Source: Acidimicrobiia bacterium
GTDB taxonomy: Bacteria; Actinomycetota; Acidimicrobiia; Spongiisociales; SHLN01
Assembly (NCBI GenBank): GCA_004283105.1
Contig: SHLN01000137.1
Span: forward strand, 1-7,087
DNA length: 7,087 bases
Direction: 5' to 3'
Positions 1 to 5,795 of this stretch are shown here, in pieces. Made by a program: the position numbers and the translations under genes. Numbering within the stretch: position 1 is the stretch's first letter; the number at the start of each line of letters is the position of its first letter. Under the pieces are notes generated by a model that made no database searches, was not told the DNA's origin, and saw only the letters and a program-made list of their open reading frames with translations.

Positions 1-14
1 TGCCAGGGTCTGAT

Positions 15-683
15 TCAGATCCTCACGATCACTTCTTCGAGGGACTTGCGTTGGCGATCCGGCACCACCGCGTCATCGGCGGGATAGCCGATGGGGAGCA
101 TGGCGAACGGGCGCTCGTTCTCGGGCCGTCCGAGGAGCTTGGTGAGAAAGGCCATCGGGCTCGGGGTATGCGTCAGTGTTGCGAGACCCATCTGATGGAT
201 GGCGGCGATGAACATGCCACAGGCAATGCCGACGCTCTCCTTCACATAGAAGTGCTTGAGCCGGTTGCCGTCGGCATCCAATCCGTACCGTTGCTCGAAC
301 ACGACAACGATCCAGGGAACGGTCTCGAGGAACTCCTTGTGCCAGTCGGTGCCGAGTGGCTCGAGTGCCTCGCGCCAATCATCGGGTAGCCGGCCCCCCT
401 CGTAGTTGGTCCGTTCCTCCTCCTCGGCCGCTTGGCGGATCTGGCGTTTGACATCGGGATCGCCGATGAGGACAAACGTCCACGGCTGGCGATGGGCGCC
501 CGACGGCGCCGTTGAGGCCGTAGCGATCGCCTGCTCGATCGCTTCTCGGGGAACAGGGTCCGGACTGAACATGCGGACGCTGCGACGCCCGTTCATGAGC
601 TCATAGAACAGCTCCGAGCGCTCGACCACCTCCTCGACCGGGATGCGCGGTGGGCGGTAGGGCGTGAACGTCGGCTCGACCAT
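15..683 (-). CDS. Nitroreductase-family flavoprotein, iodotyrosine deiodinase (IYD)-like
   Basis: Predicted FMN-dependent oxidoreductase of 222 residues, full length for the IYD branch of the nitroreductase superfamily and probably a cytosolic dimer. Visible signatures are GRRSVRMFS (32-40), a phosphate/FMN-contacting RRSVR element, APSGAHRQPW (59-68), and THTPSPM (171-177), which closely matches the IYD-type motif. The lid segment carries E90, Y94 and K116, which align with the Glu-Tyr-Lys set that binds the zwitterion of halotyrosines in animal IYD (numbering from memory). It could therefore reduce or dehalogenate halotyrosines, although the substrate is inferred only. The ATG at 683 is chosen because AGGAGG lies 5 bases upstream; an in-frame extension to 755 would overlap the preceding gene and adds no family sequence. 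It is the last gene of the minus-strand operon, 25 bases after the kinase-like gene. Family assignment is firm; the true reaction is not. Confidence 0.93.
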   Translation of the reverse strand: MVEPTFTPYRPPRIPVEEVVERSELFYELMNGRRSVRMFSPDPVPREAIEQAIATASTAPSGAHRQPWTFVLIGDPDVKRQIRQAAEEEERTNYEGGRLPDDWREALEPLGTDWHKEFLETVPWIVVVFEQRYGLDADGNRLKHFYVKESVGIACGMFIAAIHQMGLATLTHTPSPMAFLTKLLGRPENERPFAMLPIGYPADDAVVPDRQRKSLEEVIVRI

Positions 684-688
684 GGCAA

Positions 689-694
689 CCTCCT
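689..694 (-). promoter_or_regulatory. Strong Shine-Dalgarno AGGAGG for the nitroreductase
   Basis: The minus strand reads AGGAGG, then TTGCC, then ATG at 683, a spacing of 5 bases. This decides the start codon over the longer in-frame option. It is the only strong ribosome binding site among the five operon genes. Confidence 0.85.
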
Positions 695-708
695 GGGCTC
701 GGCCGACC

Positions 709-1266
709 CTACCCGTCGGTTGCGGGTGTCGCTGTCGAGGTGAGACGGTGAACAATCTCCTCGACGATCGACTGCCTGGACCGGCCTTCCACCGCCACTG
801 TGACGTCGGCGATGGCGGCGAACGGACCGCGGCGCTCCTCGGACTGCCGACTCAACGCATCTTGCGGGTCCGGCCCGAGACTGCGCCGATGATGATCGCG
901 TCCCAGCCGGTCGGCCAGGTAGGCGGGAGAAGCGTCCAACCACACCACCGGGTGATCATCGAGCAAACTCCGGCTTGCTTCGTCCTCGACCACGCTGGCA
1001 GCGGCGGCGATCACAATCGGTTCGGCTCCGAATGAGCCGAGGGCGTTGGCCAGCTGGGCCGCCTCGAGACGATGAAGGCCGTCGACTCCCAACCGTTCCG
1101 CCAGTTCAGCTCCGGTGGCGTCGTACTCGGCTTCGATTCCGGCGTCGTTGTCTATGAACCGATACCCGATCGATTCGGCGAGAGCCCGGCCGACAGTGGT
1201 CTTCCCGACACCCATGAGTCCGACGAGAACGATCGGTCGCGGCATACCGACGGGGATATCTGACAC
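709..1266 (-). CDS. Shikimate-kinase-like P-loop protein with degenerate substrate site
   Basis: A 185-residue protein with the size and order of shikimate kinase (AroK family, which phosphorylates shikimate with ATP). Seen: Walker A GLMGVGKTT (16-24), DND (39-41) in place of the usual DTD or DSD, a lid-like arginine stretch RRSLG (127-131), and the C-terminal ERRGPFAAIAD (144-154), matching the R-x-P-L-Y region. Missing: the GE..FR..E block reads GVDGLHRLE (60-68), so the shikimate-binding Arg appears to be His65. The ATGGG motif reads AAAAS (87-91), so the glycine triplet that contacts shikimate is gone. ATP binding is likely; shikimate phosphorylation is doubtful. It may act on another substrate or be a pseudoenzyme. 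The GTG start at 1266 follows the stop of the upstream gene with only 2 bases overlooked or none (TAG then GTG), suggesting translational coupling; an ATG at 1245 is an alternative. No strong ribosome binding site precedes either start. Confidence 0.85.
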   Translation of the reverse strand: MSDIPVGMPRPIVLVGLMGVGKTTVGRALAESIGYRFIDNDAGIEAEYDATGAELAERLGVDGLHRLEAAQLANALGSFGAEPIVIAAAASVVEDEASRSLLDDHPVVWLDASPAYLADRLGRDHHRRSLGPDPQDALSRQSEERRGPFAAIADVTVAVEGRSRQSIVEEIVHRLTSTATPATDG

Positions 1267-1644
1267 CTACCGCACAACCCTGGCGAGTTCGGCGGCAACG
1301 GAGTCGGGATCCTCCAAACCCAGCACAATCCGCTCGTAGTCCCATTCCTCCATTCGAAGGACGAGAACCCGTTCTTGCCGAAACAGCGCCCAGAAGTCGC
1401 GGTGCGGACGCCGGCCGTATGACCCGTGGTGGACCATGCTCGGCACGTACGTGCCCGGCAGACGCAGCCACCGGCCGGGGAGTCGTTGGATCTCCTCCCG
1501 GGCCTTCGCCTCGATGCAGGTGATGGCAGCGAGCGGCACCTTCAGCTGCCGCTTGATGGAGAGCACTCGATCCCAGCCGGTGAGTTCTACGAGCAGATGC
1601 TCTCCCTCGAGCCCAGTGCGCACGGCCATGATCAGAACATACAC
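1267..1644 (-). CDS. Small PH-like protein of unknown function
   Basis: A 125-residue protein with no signal peptide or membrane segment. The pattern is VELTGWDRVLSIKRQLKVPL (residues 19-38), then RLPGTYVPSMVHHGSYG (61-77), DFWALF (83-88), VLVLRM (93-98), and YERIVLGLEDPDSVAAEL (103-120). This resembles the beta-strand, PGT, DF, DPxxVA layout of a group of actinobacterial hypothetical proteins that I recall as PH-like folds; the likeness is from memory and no function follows from it. The GTG at 1644 gives the longest form; the ATG at 1629 (residue 6) is an equally plausible start, and neither has a good Shine-Dalgarno sequence. It lies 30 bases after the transporter gene and its TAG stop directly abuts the next GTG start, so co-expression with both neighbours is likely. 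The gene is well supported; its role is unknown. Confidence 0.8.
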   Translation of the reverse strand: MYVLIMAVRTGLEGEHLLVELTGWDRVLSIKRQLKVPLAAITCIEAKAREEIQRLPGRWLRLPGTYVPSMVHHGSYGRRPHRDFWALFRQERVLVLRMEEWDYERIVLGLEDPDSVAAELARVVR

Positions 1645-1674
1645 CGCCCGTCGCGGAATCGGCGTCGCCGCCGC

Positions 1675-4185
1675 TCAGGCGGGCGGGCCGTCGGCGGTAC
1701 CGGTGCCCTCAACCACAGCCAACTCCGACCTGGCACGTTCGAGCCGAGCCGTCGCCGACAGCACCCGGCGCCGCAGCTCGGCAACCCGCGCCGCCGCCTG
1801 GTCACGCGCTGACATCGCCTCCTCGGTGAGGGTGGCCTCGGCCCACCTGGTGTGTTCCGCGACGCGCTTCTCTGCGTCGGTCAGGTCCCGTTGCAGCGCA
1901 GCCAGGCGTTGGTCGGCCCGGGCCACCTGCTCCTCAGCCGCCGCCAACACCGCTGGCGCTCCCGACTCGGGGGCAGCGTTCAAGTCGAACGACTGGGCGG
2001 CGAGAACCGAGGCGGTCATCGGAAGGCCGCCCACCAACCGATCGAGCTCGGACTCGTAGGGACCCATGTATCCATCTAGTCGCAAACGCATCGGGAGGAA
2101 GACCATCGCCGCCCCCTCGGATTCACGGAGGATCGAAGCGGTGTCGACGACCGGTACCACTTTCACGGTGGCGGGAATCCGGGCGCTGTCGACCCGGTCC
2201 TGAAGGGATCGCACGGCGGCTTCCTCATCGTCCGCCGGCGGTTCCCCGATGGCGCGAATGGTGGCTCGCCGCCAATCGGAGGTCCGGGTGAACAGATAGG
2301 CAGCCAGCAGTGCGAGTCGCGAGGAGTCGCCCTCGGGCTCGATCCACACATCGATGCGACGATCGGACGGCGCCACGCCCTCGAGGGCTGCCCACGCCTC
2401 GTCGCCACTAGACAGGATGACGGTGTTGACGCCCAGGCGTGCCACGTCCCGGACGCCCTGCACAAACCCGGCCACCCGATCGGGCGAAGGTTGTTCGGGC
2501 CAGCCAAACAGAACTGTGTTGGTCCGTACGGGGCCGAATCCAAACGACTGCACGATGACCGGCATTGCTTCGCGGGCATCGGGAGCGAGAATGGTCCGCC
2601 CGTGCACCGCGACTCCAACCGATCTGATCTGGGCGGTGAGTTGGGCCTGAGCCTCCTCAACCTCCCGACGCTTCTGAGCCCCCGAGCCAACGATGATCTG
2701 AACGGTGCCGGTCAGCCCGCTCCCCCCTTCGAACCAGGTGGCGAATCTGAGGAGCCGGCGCCGGCGGACCTGGTCGGCTGAGAACGCCAGGATCTGAGGC
2801 CGCCAGCTACGAGGATGATCCGGCTCCTCCCGGAGGGCGCCGATGGCTTCGCGCACCCGCTGGAAATAGTGGGCCCGGGCGGAATCGGCCCATCGGGTCT
2901 GATGATCCCGGGTACTCAGGTAGCGGTAGATCAAGAACATGACGACGGCGGCCGCCCCGCCCGCCACGGGGTTGATCGCCATCATCGTGGCGAGGCACAA
3001 CAGCGCTCCCAGCAGACTGAGCCGCTTGTCGAAGAACCGGAACCGGGGACGGAAGGACGGGCTAGCCGCTCGCGCCTCGTAGAACGTGGCGTAGTTGAGC
3101 AGCCCGTAGGAGATGAGGAAGAACATCGAGACGATGGGGGCAATCAGGTTGAGATCACCAAGCGCGATGGTGATGGCGGCAATGAGAAGCGCCAGGAGAA
3201 CGCCCCGGCGCGGATTGGAGGACGGACCATGGCCCTTGGCGAAGTAGCCGAGTCGCGGGAACACCCGGTCCGTCGCCAGCGACTGGAGGATGCGAGGAGC
3301 ACCGAGGAACGAAGCCATCGCCGAAGACAAGGTGGCAGCGATAACGCCGGCATCGATGAGGGGACTCCAGGCCGCCACCGAGCCCATCGCCGAGCTGTCG
3401 TCGATGAGCGTACGCGCCGGAGAATTTCCGGCGAGCAGTATCGCGATCGTGATGTAGACGACGGTCGACACCGCCACCGCCAGAAAGGTGCCGAGCGGCA
3501 GGCTCTTGCCAGGGTCCTTGAGATCGCCCGAGAGGCTGACCCCCTGGGTGAAGCCGGTGACAGCGGGGAAGAAGATGGCGAAGATGACCCAGAAGCCGGC
3601 TCCTCCTGTGAAGGAAGAGAGATTGTCACTCGCCTGGCTTCCCTCGAAGCCGGGTATCGCGCCGAGGTAGAACGAACCGAGGGCCAGCACGAGCACAACC
3701 ATGACGACGAATTGGAACTTGGAGGCGATGTCGGCTCCGGCCCACGCCAGTCCGAAGAGCACGAGGATGGCCGCCGTGGCGATGAGGCGGGCGCCAACGT
3801 CGGTCCCGAGGCCGGTGATGTTGGCGACCGCCTCCCCAAAGCCGATGGCGTAGAACGCAATGGACACCGCCTGGGCGAGGAAGAGCACCAGTCCGATCGC
3901 ACCGCCGAATTCGACGCCGAGGGTCCGGGAGATCATGTAGTAATCGCCGCCACCCTTGACGTCGATGTTGGTGGCGATGGCGGCCAACGAGATGCTCGTG
4001 AGCACCGAGACGGCGGTAGCGATCCCGATGATCATCAGGGTTTGCCATAGCCCCCCATTGCCCACGACGTAGCCGAGCCGCAGGAAGAGGATGATCCCGA
4101 GGATCGTGAGGATCGACGGGACGAACACCCCGGCGAAGGTGCCCAGTGTGCCCGTGCGTCCGTTTGGATCGATGCGACTGCTCAT
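1675..4185 (-). CDS. Cation-chloride cotransporter, SLC12/NKCC-like (APC superfamily)
   Basis: An 836-residue inner-membrane transporter predicted to carry Cl- with Na+ and/or K+. About 12 hydrophobic segments span residues 17-422. TM1 carries the signature GVFVPSILTILGIILFLR (19-36). The TM2-TM3 region holds AIATN (69-73), GGGDYYMISRTLG (78-90) and the TM3 Tyr112. TM6 has FFPAVTGFTQG then SGDLKDP (205-225), the SLC12 hallmark. TM8 has ATLSSAMASFLGAPRILQSL (284-303). Against human NKCC1 (from memory) the K+-site Pro, Thr and Tyr (P207, T210, Y112) and the Na+-site Ala-Ser-Ser (A284, S287, S288) are kept, while the TM1 Asn is Thr27. The cytosolic domain (about 460-735) keeps the SLC12 elements TNTVLFGW (555-562) and IDVWIEP (611-617), followed by AAYLFTRTSDWRRATIR (628-644). 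A coiled-coil tail follows at about 750-826. It lies 60 bases after the HAD gene. The ATG at 4185 lacks a visible Shine-Dalgarno sequence and abuts a hairpin. Family assignment is firm; ions are inferred. Confidence 0.94.
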   Translation of the reverse strand: MSSRIDPNGRTGTLGTFAGVFVPSILTILGIILFLRLGYVVGNGGLWQTLMIIGIATAVSVLTSISLAAIATNIDVKGGGDYYMISRTLGVEFGGAIGLVLFLAQAVSIAFYAIGFGEAVANITGLGTDVGARLIATAAILVLFGLAWAGADIASKFQFVVMVVLVLALGSFYLGAIPGFEGSQASDNLSSFTGGAGFWVIFAIFFPAVTGFTQGVSLSGDLKDPGKSLPLGTFLAVAVSTVVYITIAILLAGNSPARTLIDDSSAMGSVAAWSPLIDAGVIAATLSSAMASFLGAPRILQSLATDRVFPRLGYFAKGHGPSSNPRRGVLLALLIAAITIALGDLNLIAPIVSMFFLISYGLLNYATFYEARAASPSFRPRFRFFDKRLSLLGALLCLATMMAINPVAGGAAAVVMFLIYRYLSTRDHQTRWADSARAHYFQRVREAIGALREEPDHPRSWRPQILAFSADQVRRRRLLRFATWFEGGSGLTGTVQIIVGSGAQKRREVEEAQAQLTAQIRSVGVAVHGRTILAPDAREAMPVIVQSFGFGPVRTNTVLFGWPEQPSPDRVAGFVQGVRDVARLGVNTVILSSGDEAWAALEGVAPSDRRIDVWIEPEGDSSRLALLAAYLFTRTSDWRRATIRAIGEPPADDEEAAVRSLQDRVDSARIPATVKVVPVVDTASILRESEGAAMVFLPMRLRLDGYMGPYESELDRLVGGLPMTASVLAAQSFDLNAAPESGAPAVLAAAEEQVARADQRLAALQRDLTDAEKRVAEHTRWAEATLTEEAMSARDQAAARVAELRRRVLSATARLERARSELAVVEGTGTADGPPA

Positions 4186-4187
4186 AC

Positions 4188-4218
4188 CCGGGCTGCATTC
4201 TCGCAGGAACGAGCCCGG
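4188..4218 (-). promoter_or_regulatory. Hairpin abutting the transporter start codon
   Basis: On the mRNA strand a perfect 7-bp GC-rich stem pairs CCGGGCT (4218-4212) with AGCCCGG (4194-4188). An inner TTC/GAA pairing inside the 17-base loop can extend it. The 3' arm ends 2 bases before the ATG at 4185, where a ribosome binding site would normally lie, and no U-run follows. It is therefore not a classical terminator. It may hinder or tune initiation of the transporter or protect the mRNA; it could also be chance in GC-rich DNA. Confidence 0.35.
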
Positions 4219-4245
4219 CAGGTGGGCCGTCTTTCCGCTACGGGA

Positions 4246-5217
4246 TTACTCGTCTATGTGGCCGGGGGGCTTTCCGAGGCGGGAGTGGAGAGCGGCCTGG
4301 CGGTCATCGACAATGCGGCGGGCAATGCTGTCGACGGCGTGGGTGATCCACATGAAGGTCTGTGAGCCCTGCTCGTAGTTGGCCTCACCGAACGAATCGA
4401 CCCGGCCCTGGGCCTGCAACCGATTGACTTGCTCGAACTCGGCCTCAGACTCCGGCTTGTAGACGGCCAGGGTCTTGCCCCCGTTCGCTTTGACTACCGA
4501 GAAGACGGGAACGTCGCTCGGGCCGTCGGCGATGTAGATCATGTTCTGGAACGGCACCCGCCGGTCCTCATGGGCCACCTTGGCGTTCACATCGACGTTC
4601 GGGTTCTTGTTCGTCCCCTTGTTGATCTCGAACACGGCCCGGGTCTTGGTGGTGTTGTCGACGCTGTAGATGACGTGGGAGAGGAGGCGTTCGTCGTCGA
4701 AGAGCGGCTTCTGGGTGCGGTCCTCCAGGTAGCCGGGCTGGGCATCGTCTTCGGCAAACTCGCACGCCCACACCTGTTCAACGTACGGGGCGATCGCGCT
4801 CCCGAGAATCATCTGGCGGAGGCCGCTCGACACGATGTAGTGCTCCAGCTCGATGCCGTGTTCGCCGTAATCGGGCGAGGCCTCGAGGCGCTTGCGGAGC
4901 TGGTCGAAGAAGTCGGGCAAACCCGCATAGAACTGAATGTGGGCACCCAGTTCTCGCAGCATGGCATTGTTGAGACCGGCAAACCGGCCGGCCCTCACAT
5001 ACGTGAGGATGTGGTGAAGATAGAGGATGTCCGGGCCGATGAGGTCGGCTCCGCGCTGGCGGTAGAACTCGGGGAGAGCATCGACCTCTTGCCAGAACTC
5101 GAGCGGGTCGATGTCGAAGCGATTGAACAGGGGTGCCTGCATATAGCCGGGGATGAGCGTTCGATCGAAATCCCAGATGAGGGCAATCGTGCTTTGGGGG
5201 AAGAGTGTGCGGGTCAT
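4246..5217 (-). CDS. HAD-superfamily hydrolase (phosphoserine-phosphatase-like)
   Basis: A 323-residue cytosolic protein with the four HAD motifs in order: motif I DFDRTL (16-21, nucleophile Asp16 and acid/base Asp18), motif II Ser in IVSSG (128-132), a candidate motif III Lys191 in NTTKTRA, and motif IV IADGPSDVPVF (229-239) with Mg2+-binding Asp231 and Asp235. The stretch of about 95 residues between motifs I and II can hold a helical cap, as in phosphoserine-phosphatase-like members. It most likely removes phosphate from a small molecule or phosphoprotein; the substrate cannot be read from sequence. The protein is longer than minimal HAD phosphatases because of the cap and a tail after motif IV (240-323). 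The ATG at 5217 is preferred because the family sequence begins just after it; in-frame TTG and GTG codons stand immediately before, and a GTG at 5313 would add 32 unfamily-like residues. No Shine-Dalgarno sequence is adjacent. It is the first gene of the minus-strand operon. Confidence 0.88.
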   Translation of the reverse strand: MTRTLFPQSTIALIWDFDRTLIPGYMQAPLFNRFDIDPLEFWQEVDALPEFYRQRGADLIGPDILYLHHILTYVRAGRFAGLNNAMLRELGAHIQFYAGLPDFFDQLRKRLEASPDYGEHGIELEHYIVSSGLRQMILGSAIAPYVEQVWACEFAEDDAQPGYLEDRTQKPLFDDERLLSHVIYSVDNTTKTRAVFEINKGTNKNPNVDVNAKVAHEDRRVPFQNMIYIADGPSDVPVFSVVKANGGKTLAVYKPESEAEFEQVNRLQAQGRVDSFGEANYEQGSQTFMWITHAVDSIARRIVDDRQAALHSRLGKPPGHIDE

Positions 5218-5294
5218 CACCAATAACTGTCGGCGGGAGCACAGCCTATCTGGAGTGAGAGCGCGAAATCCAGAAGAATTTGTCTCGCCACCAC
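5217..5294 (-). CDS. Candidate 25-codon leader ORF coupled to the HAD gene
   Basis: A short open frame begins GTG GTG GCG AGA CAA on the minus strand and ends TAT TGG TGA. Its TGA overlaps the HAD start as TGATG, the classic arrangement for translational coupling. It has a good ribosome binding site (GGAGGAG, 9 bases upstream), whereas the HAD ATG has none. The peptide starts MVARQILLDFAL and has no run of any single amino acid that would suggest a classical attenuator. No homologue is known to me, so this rests only on the arrangement and may be chance. Confidence 0.3.
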   Translation of the reverse strand: MVARQILLDFALSLQIGCAPADSYW

Positions 5295-5353
5295 GCTCCG
5301 TGACTCCTCCCACTACGGGCTACTCGCCGCAACTGAGGTAGCGTTCCGCCGTA
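5218..5353. promoter_or_regulatory. Divergent intergenic region between the HAD operon and the lipoprotein gene
   Basis: These 136 bases must hold the promoters for both transcription directions. A TANNNT-type -10 candidate, TAGGCT, lies on the minus strand at 5248-5243 and would give a leader of about 20 bases to the HAD ATG, but no good -35 hexamer is visible. On the plus strand TAGCGT (5339-5344) is a weak -10 candidate just before the lipoprotein ATG, again with no clear -35. No operator palindrome is evident. The region is assigned by position, not by recognised boxes. Confidence 0.45.
5304..5310 (-). promoter_or_regulatory. Shine-Dalgarno-like GGAGGAG upstream of the candidate leader ORF
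   Basis: The minus strand reads GGAGGAG, nine bases, then GTG at 5294. It is the only strong purine-rich motif upstream of the HAD gene and is too far (about 86 bases) to serve the HAD ATG directly. Confidence 0.4.
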
Positions 5354-5788
5354 ATGACACACCTGTGGAAACGAGGGGCGATTCTTGCCGTGGCAGTCGG
5401 ACTCGTGATGTCTGGCTGCGCCGGAACTCCCTATAAGCCTTCCTATGGATTCATGCTCGAGACGTACTACCAGGACGGGGTTCCGGCCGGACAACAGGCT
5501 GCTCTCGCCGACGGAGTGCTCACCGATCGGGAGGTAGACCAGGCAACGGAGGCGTCGGATGCATGTGCGGCCGGGGTCCCCGGCATCGCCTCGGTTGAGC
5601 CATTCCGATGGGTGGAACAGGACGGCGAGTTCTCAGGGGGTGACCTCGAGTTCGAAGACAACATCGACGAGGATGCGGCCGTGGCGGCCGCCCAGCACTG
5701 CTACTTCCTCTACGCGGCACTCATCGAGTTCGCCTGGCTCGACCAGTTCTACTTCGGGGAGTGGACCGAGGAGAACCTGCGGGATTAG
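5354..5788 (+). CDS. Small secreted lipoprotein of unknown function
   Basis: A 144-residue precursor. The N-terminus is basic (MTHLWKRG), followed by a hydrophobic stretch (9-19) and the lipobox MSGC, so signal peptidase II should cleave before Cys22 and leave a lipid-anchored protein of about 123 residues on the outer face of the membrane. The segment ADGVLTDREVDQA...C (52-71) resembles the DG.VT..E...A....C element that I recall in many actinobacterial secreted hypothetical proteins. Cys71 and Cys116 could form a disulfide. The second half is acidic and ends in an aromatic-rich helix (FLYAALIEFAWLDQFYFGEW, 118-137). The ATG at 5354 is the only sensible start; the nearest purine motif, GAGG at 5335-5338, is rather distant (15 bases). 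Its TAG stop overlaps the ribosome binding site of the next gene, so the two are likely co-expressed. Function unknown. Confidence 0.85.
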   Translation: MTHLWKRGAILAVAVGLVMSGCAGTPYKPSYGFMLETYYQDGVPAGQQAALADGVLTDREVDQATEASDACAAGVPGIASVEPFRWVEQDGEFSGGDLEFEDNIDEDAAVAAAQHCYFLYAALIEFAWLDQFYFGEWTEENLRD

Positions 5789-5792
5789 GAGG
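5787..5792 (+). promoter_or_regulatory. Shine-Dalgarno AGGAGG overlapping the lipoprotein stop
   Basis: AGGAGG overlaps the last two bases of the lipoprotein TAG stop and lies 3 bases before the GTG at 5796. The spacing is short, but no better start follows (the TTG at 5808 is 15 bases away). It fixes the start of the downstream gene and suggests translational coupling. Confidence 0.7.
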
Positions 5793-5795
5793 CCG

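Noticed and set aside
684..755. N-terminal extension of the nitroreductase to a start at 755
   Set aside because: It would overlap the kinase-like gene, adds no recognisable sequence, and the ATG at 683 has a well-placed AGGAGG.
2815..4050. A 411-residue open frame on the plus strand opposite the transporter gene
   Set aside because: It is antisense to a conserved membrane protein and rich in His, Arg, Glu and Gly without any motif, as expected from the complement of hydrophobic codons in GC-rich DNA.
4186..4245. Rho-independent terminator between the HAD and transporter genes
   Set aside because: A stem exists but no U-run follows, and it sits against the downstream start codon, so it does not fit a terminator.
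4429..5226. A 265-residue open frame on the plus strand opposite the HAD gene
   Set aside because: It mirrors the HAD codons, shows no family motif and has no ribosome binding site; the minus-strand HAD motifs are unambiguous.
5218..5313. N-terminal extension of the HAD protein to a GTG at 5313
   Set aside because: The extra 32 residues look unlike the family, and the HAD core begins about 10 residues after the ATG at 5217. The frame also overlaps the better-supported short leader ORF.
5559..5795. N-terminal extension of the DUF6714-like protein within the lipoprotein gene
   Set aside because: The stretch is Ser/Arg/Thr-rich out-of-frame shadow of the lipoprotein, and the GTG at 5796 has its own ribosome binding site.
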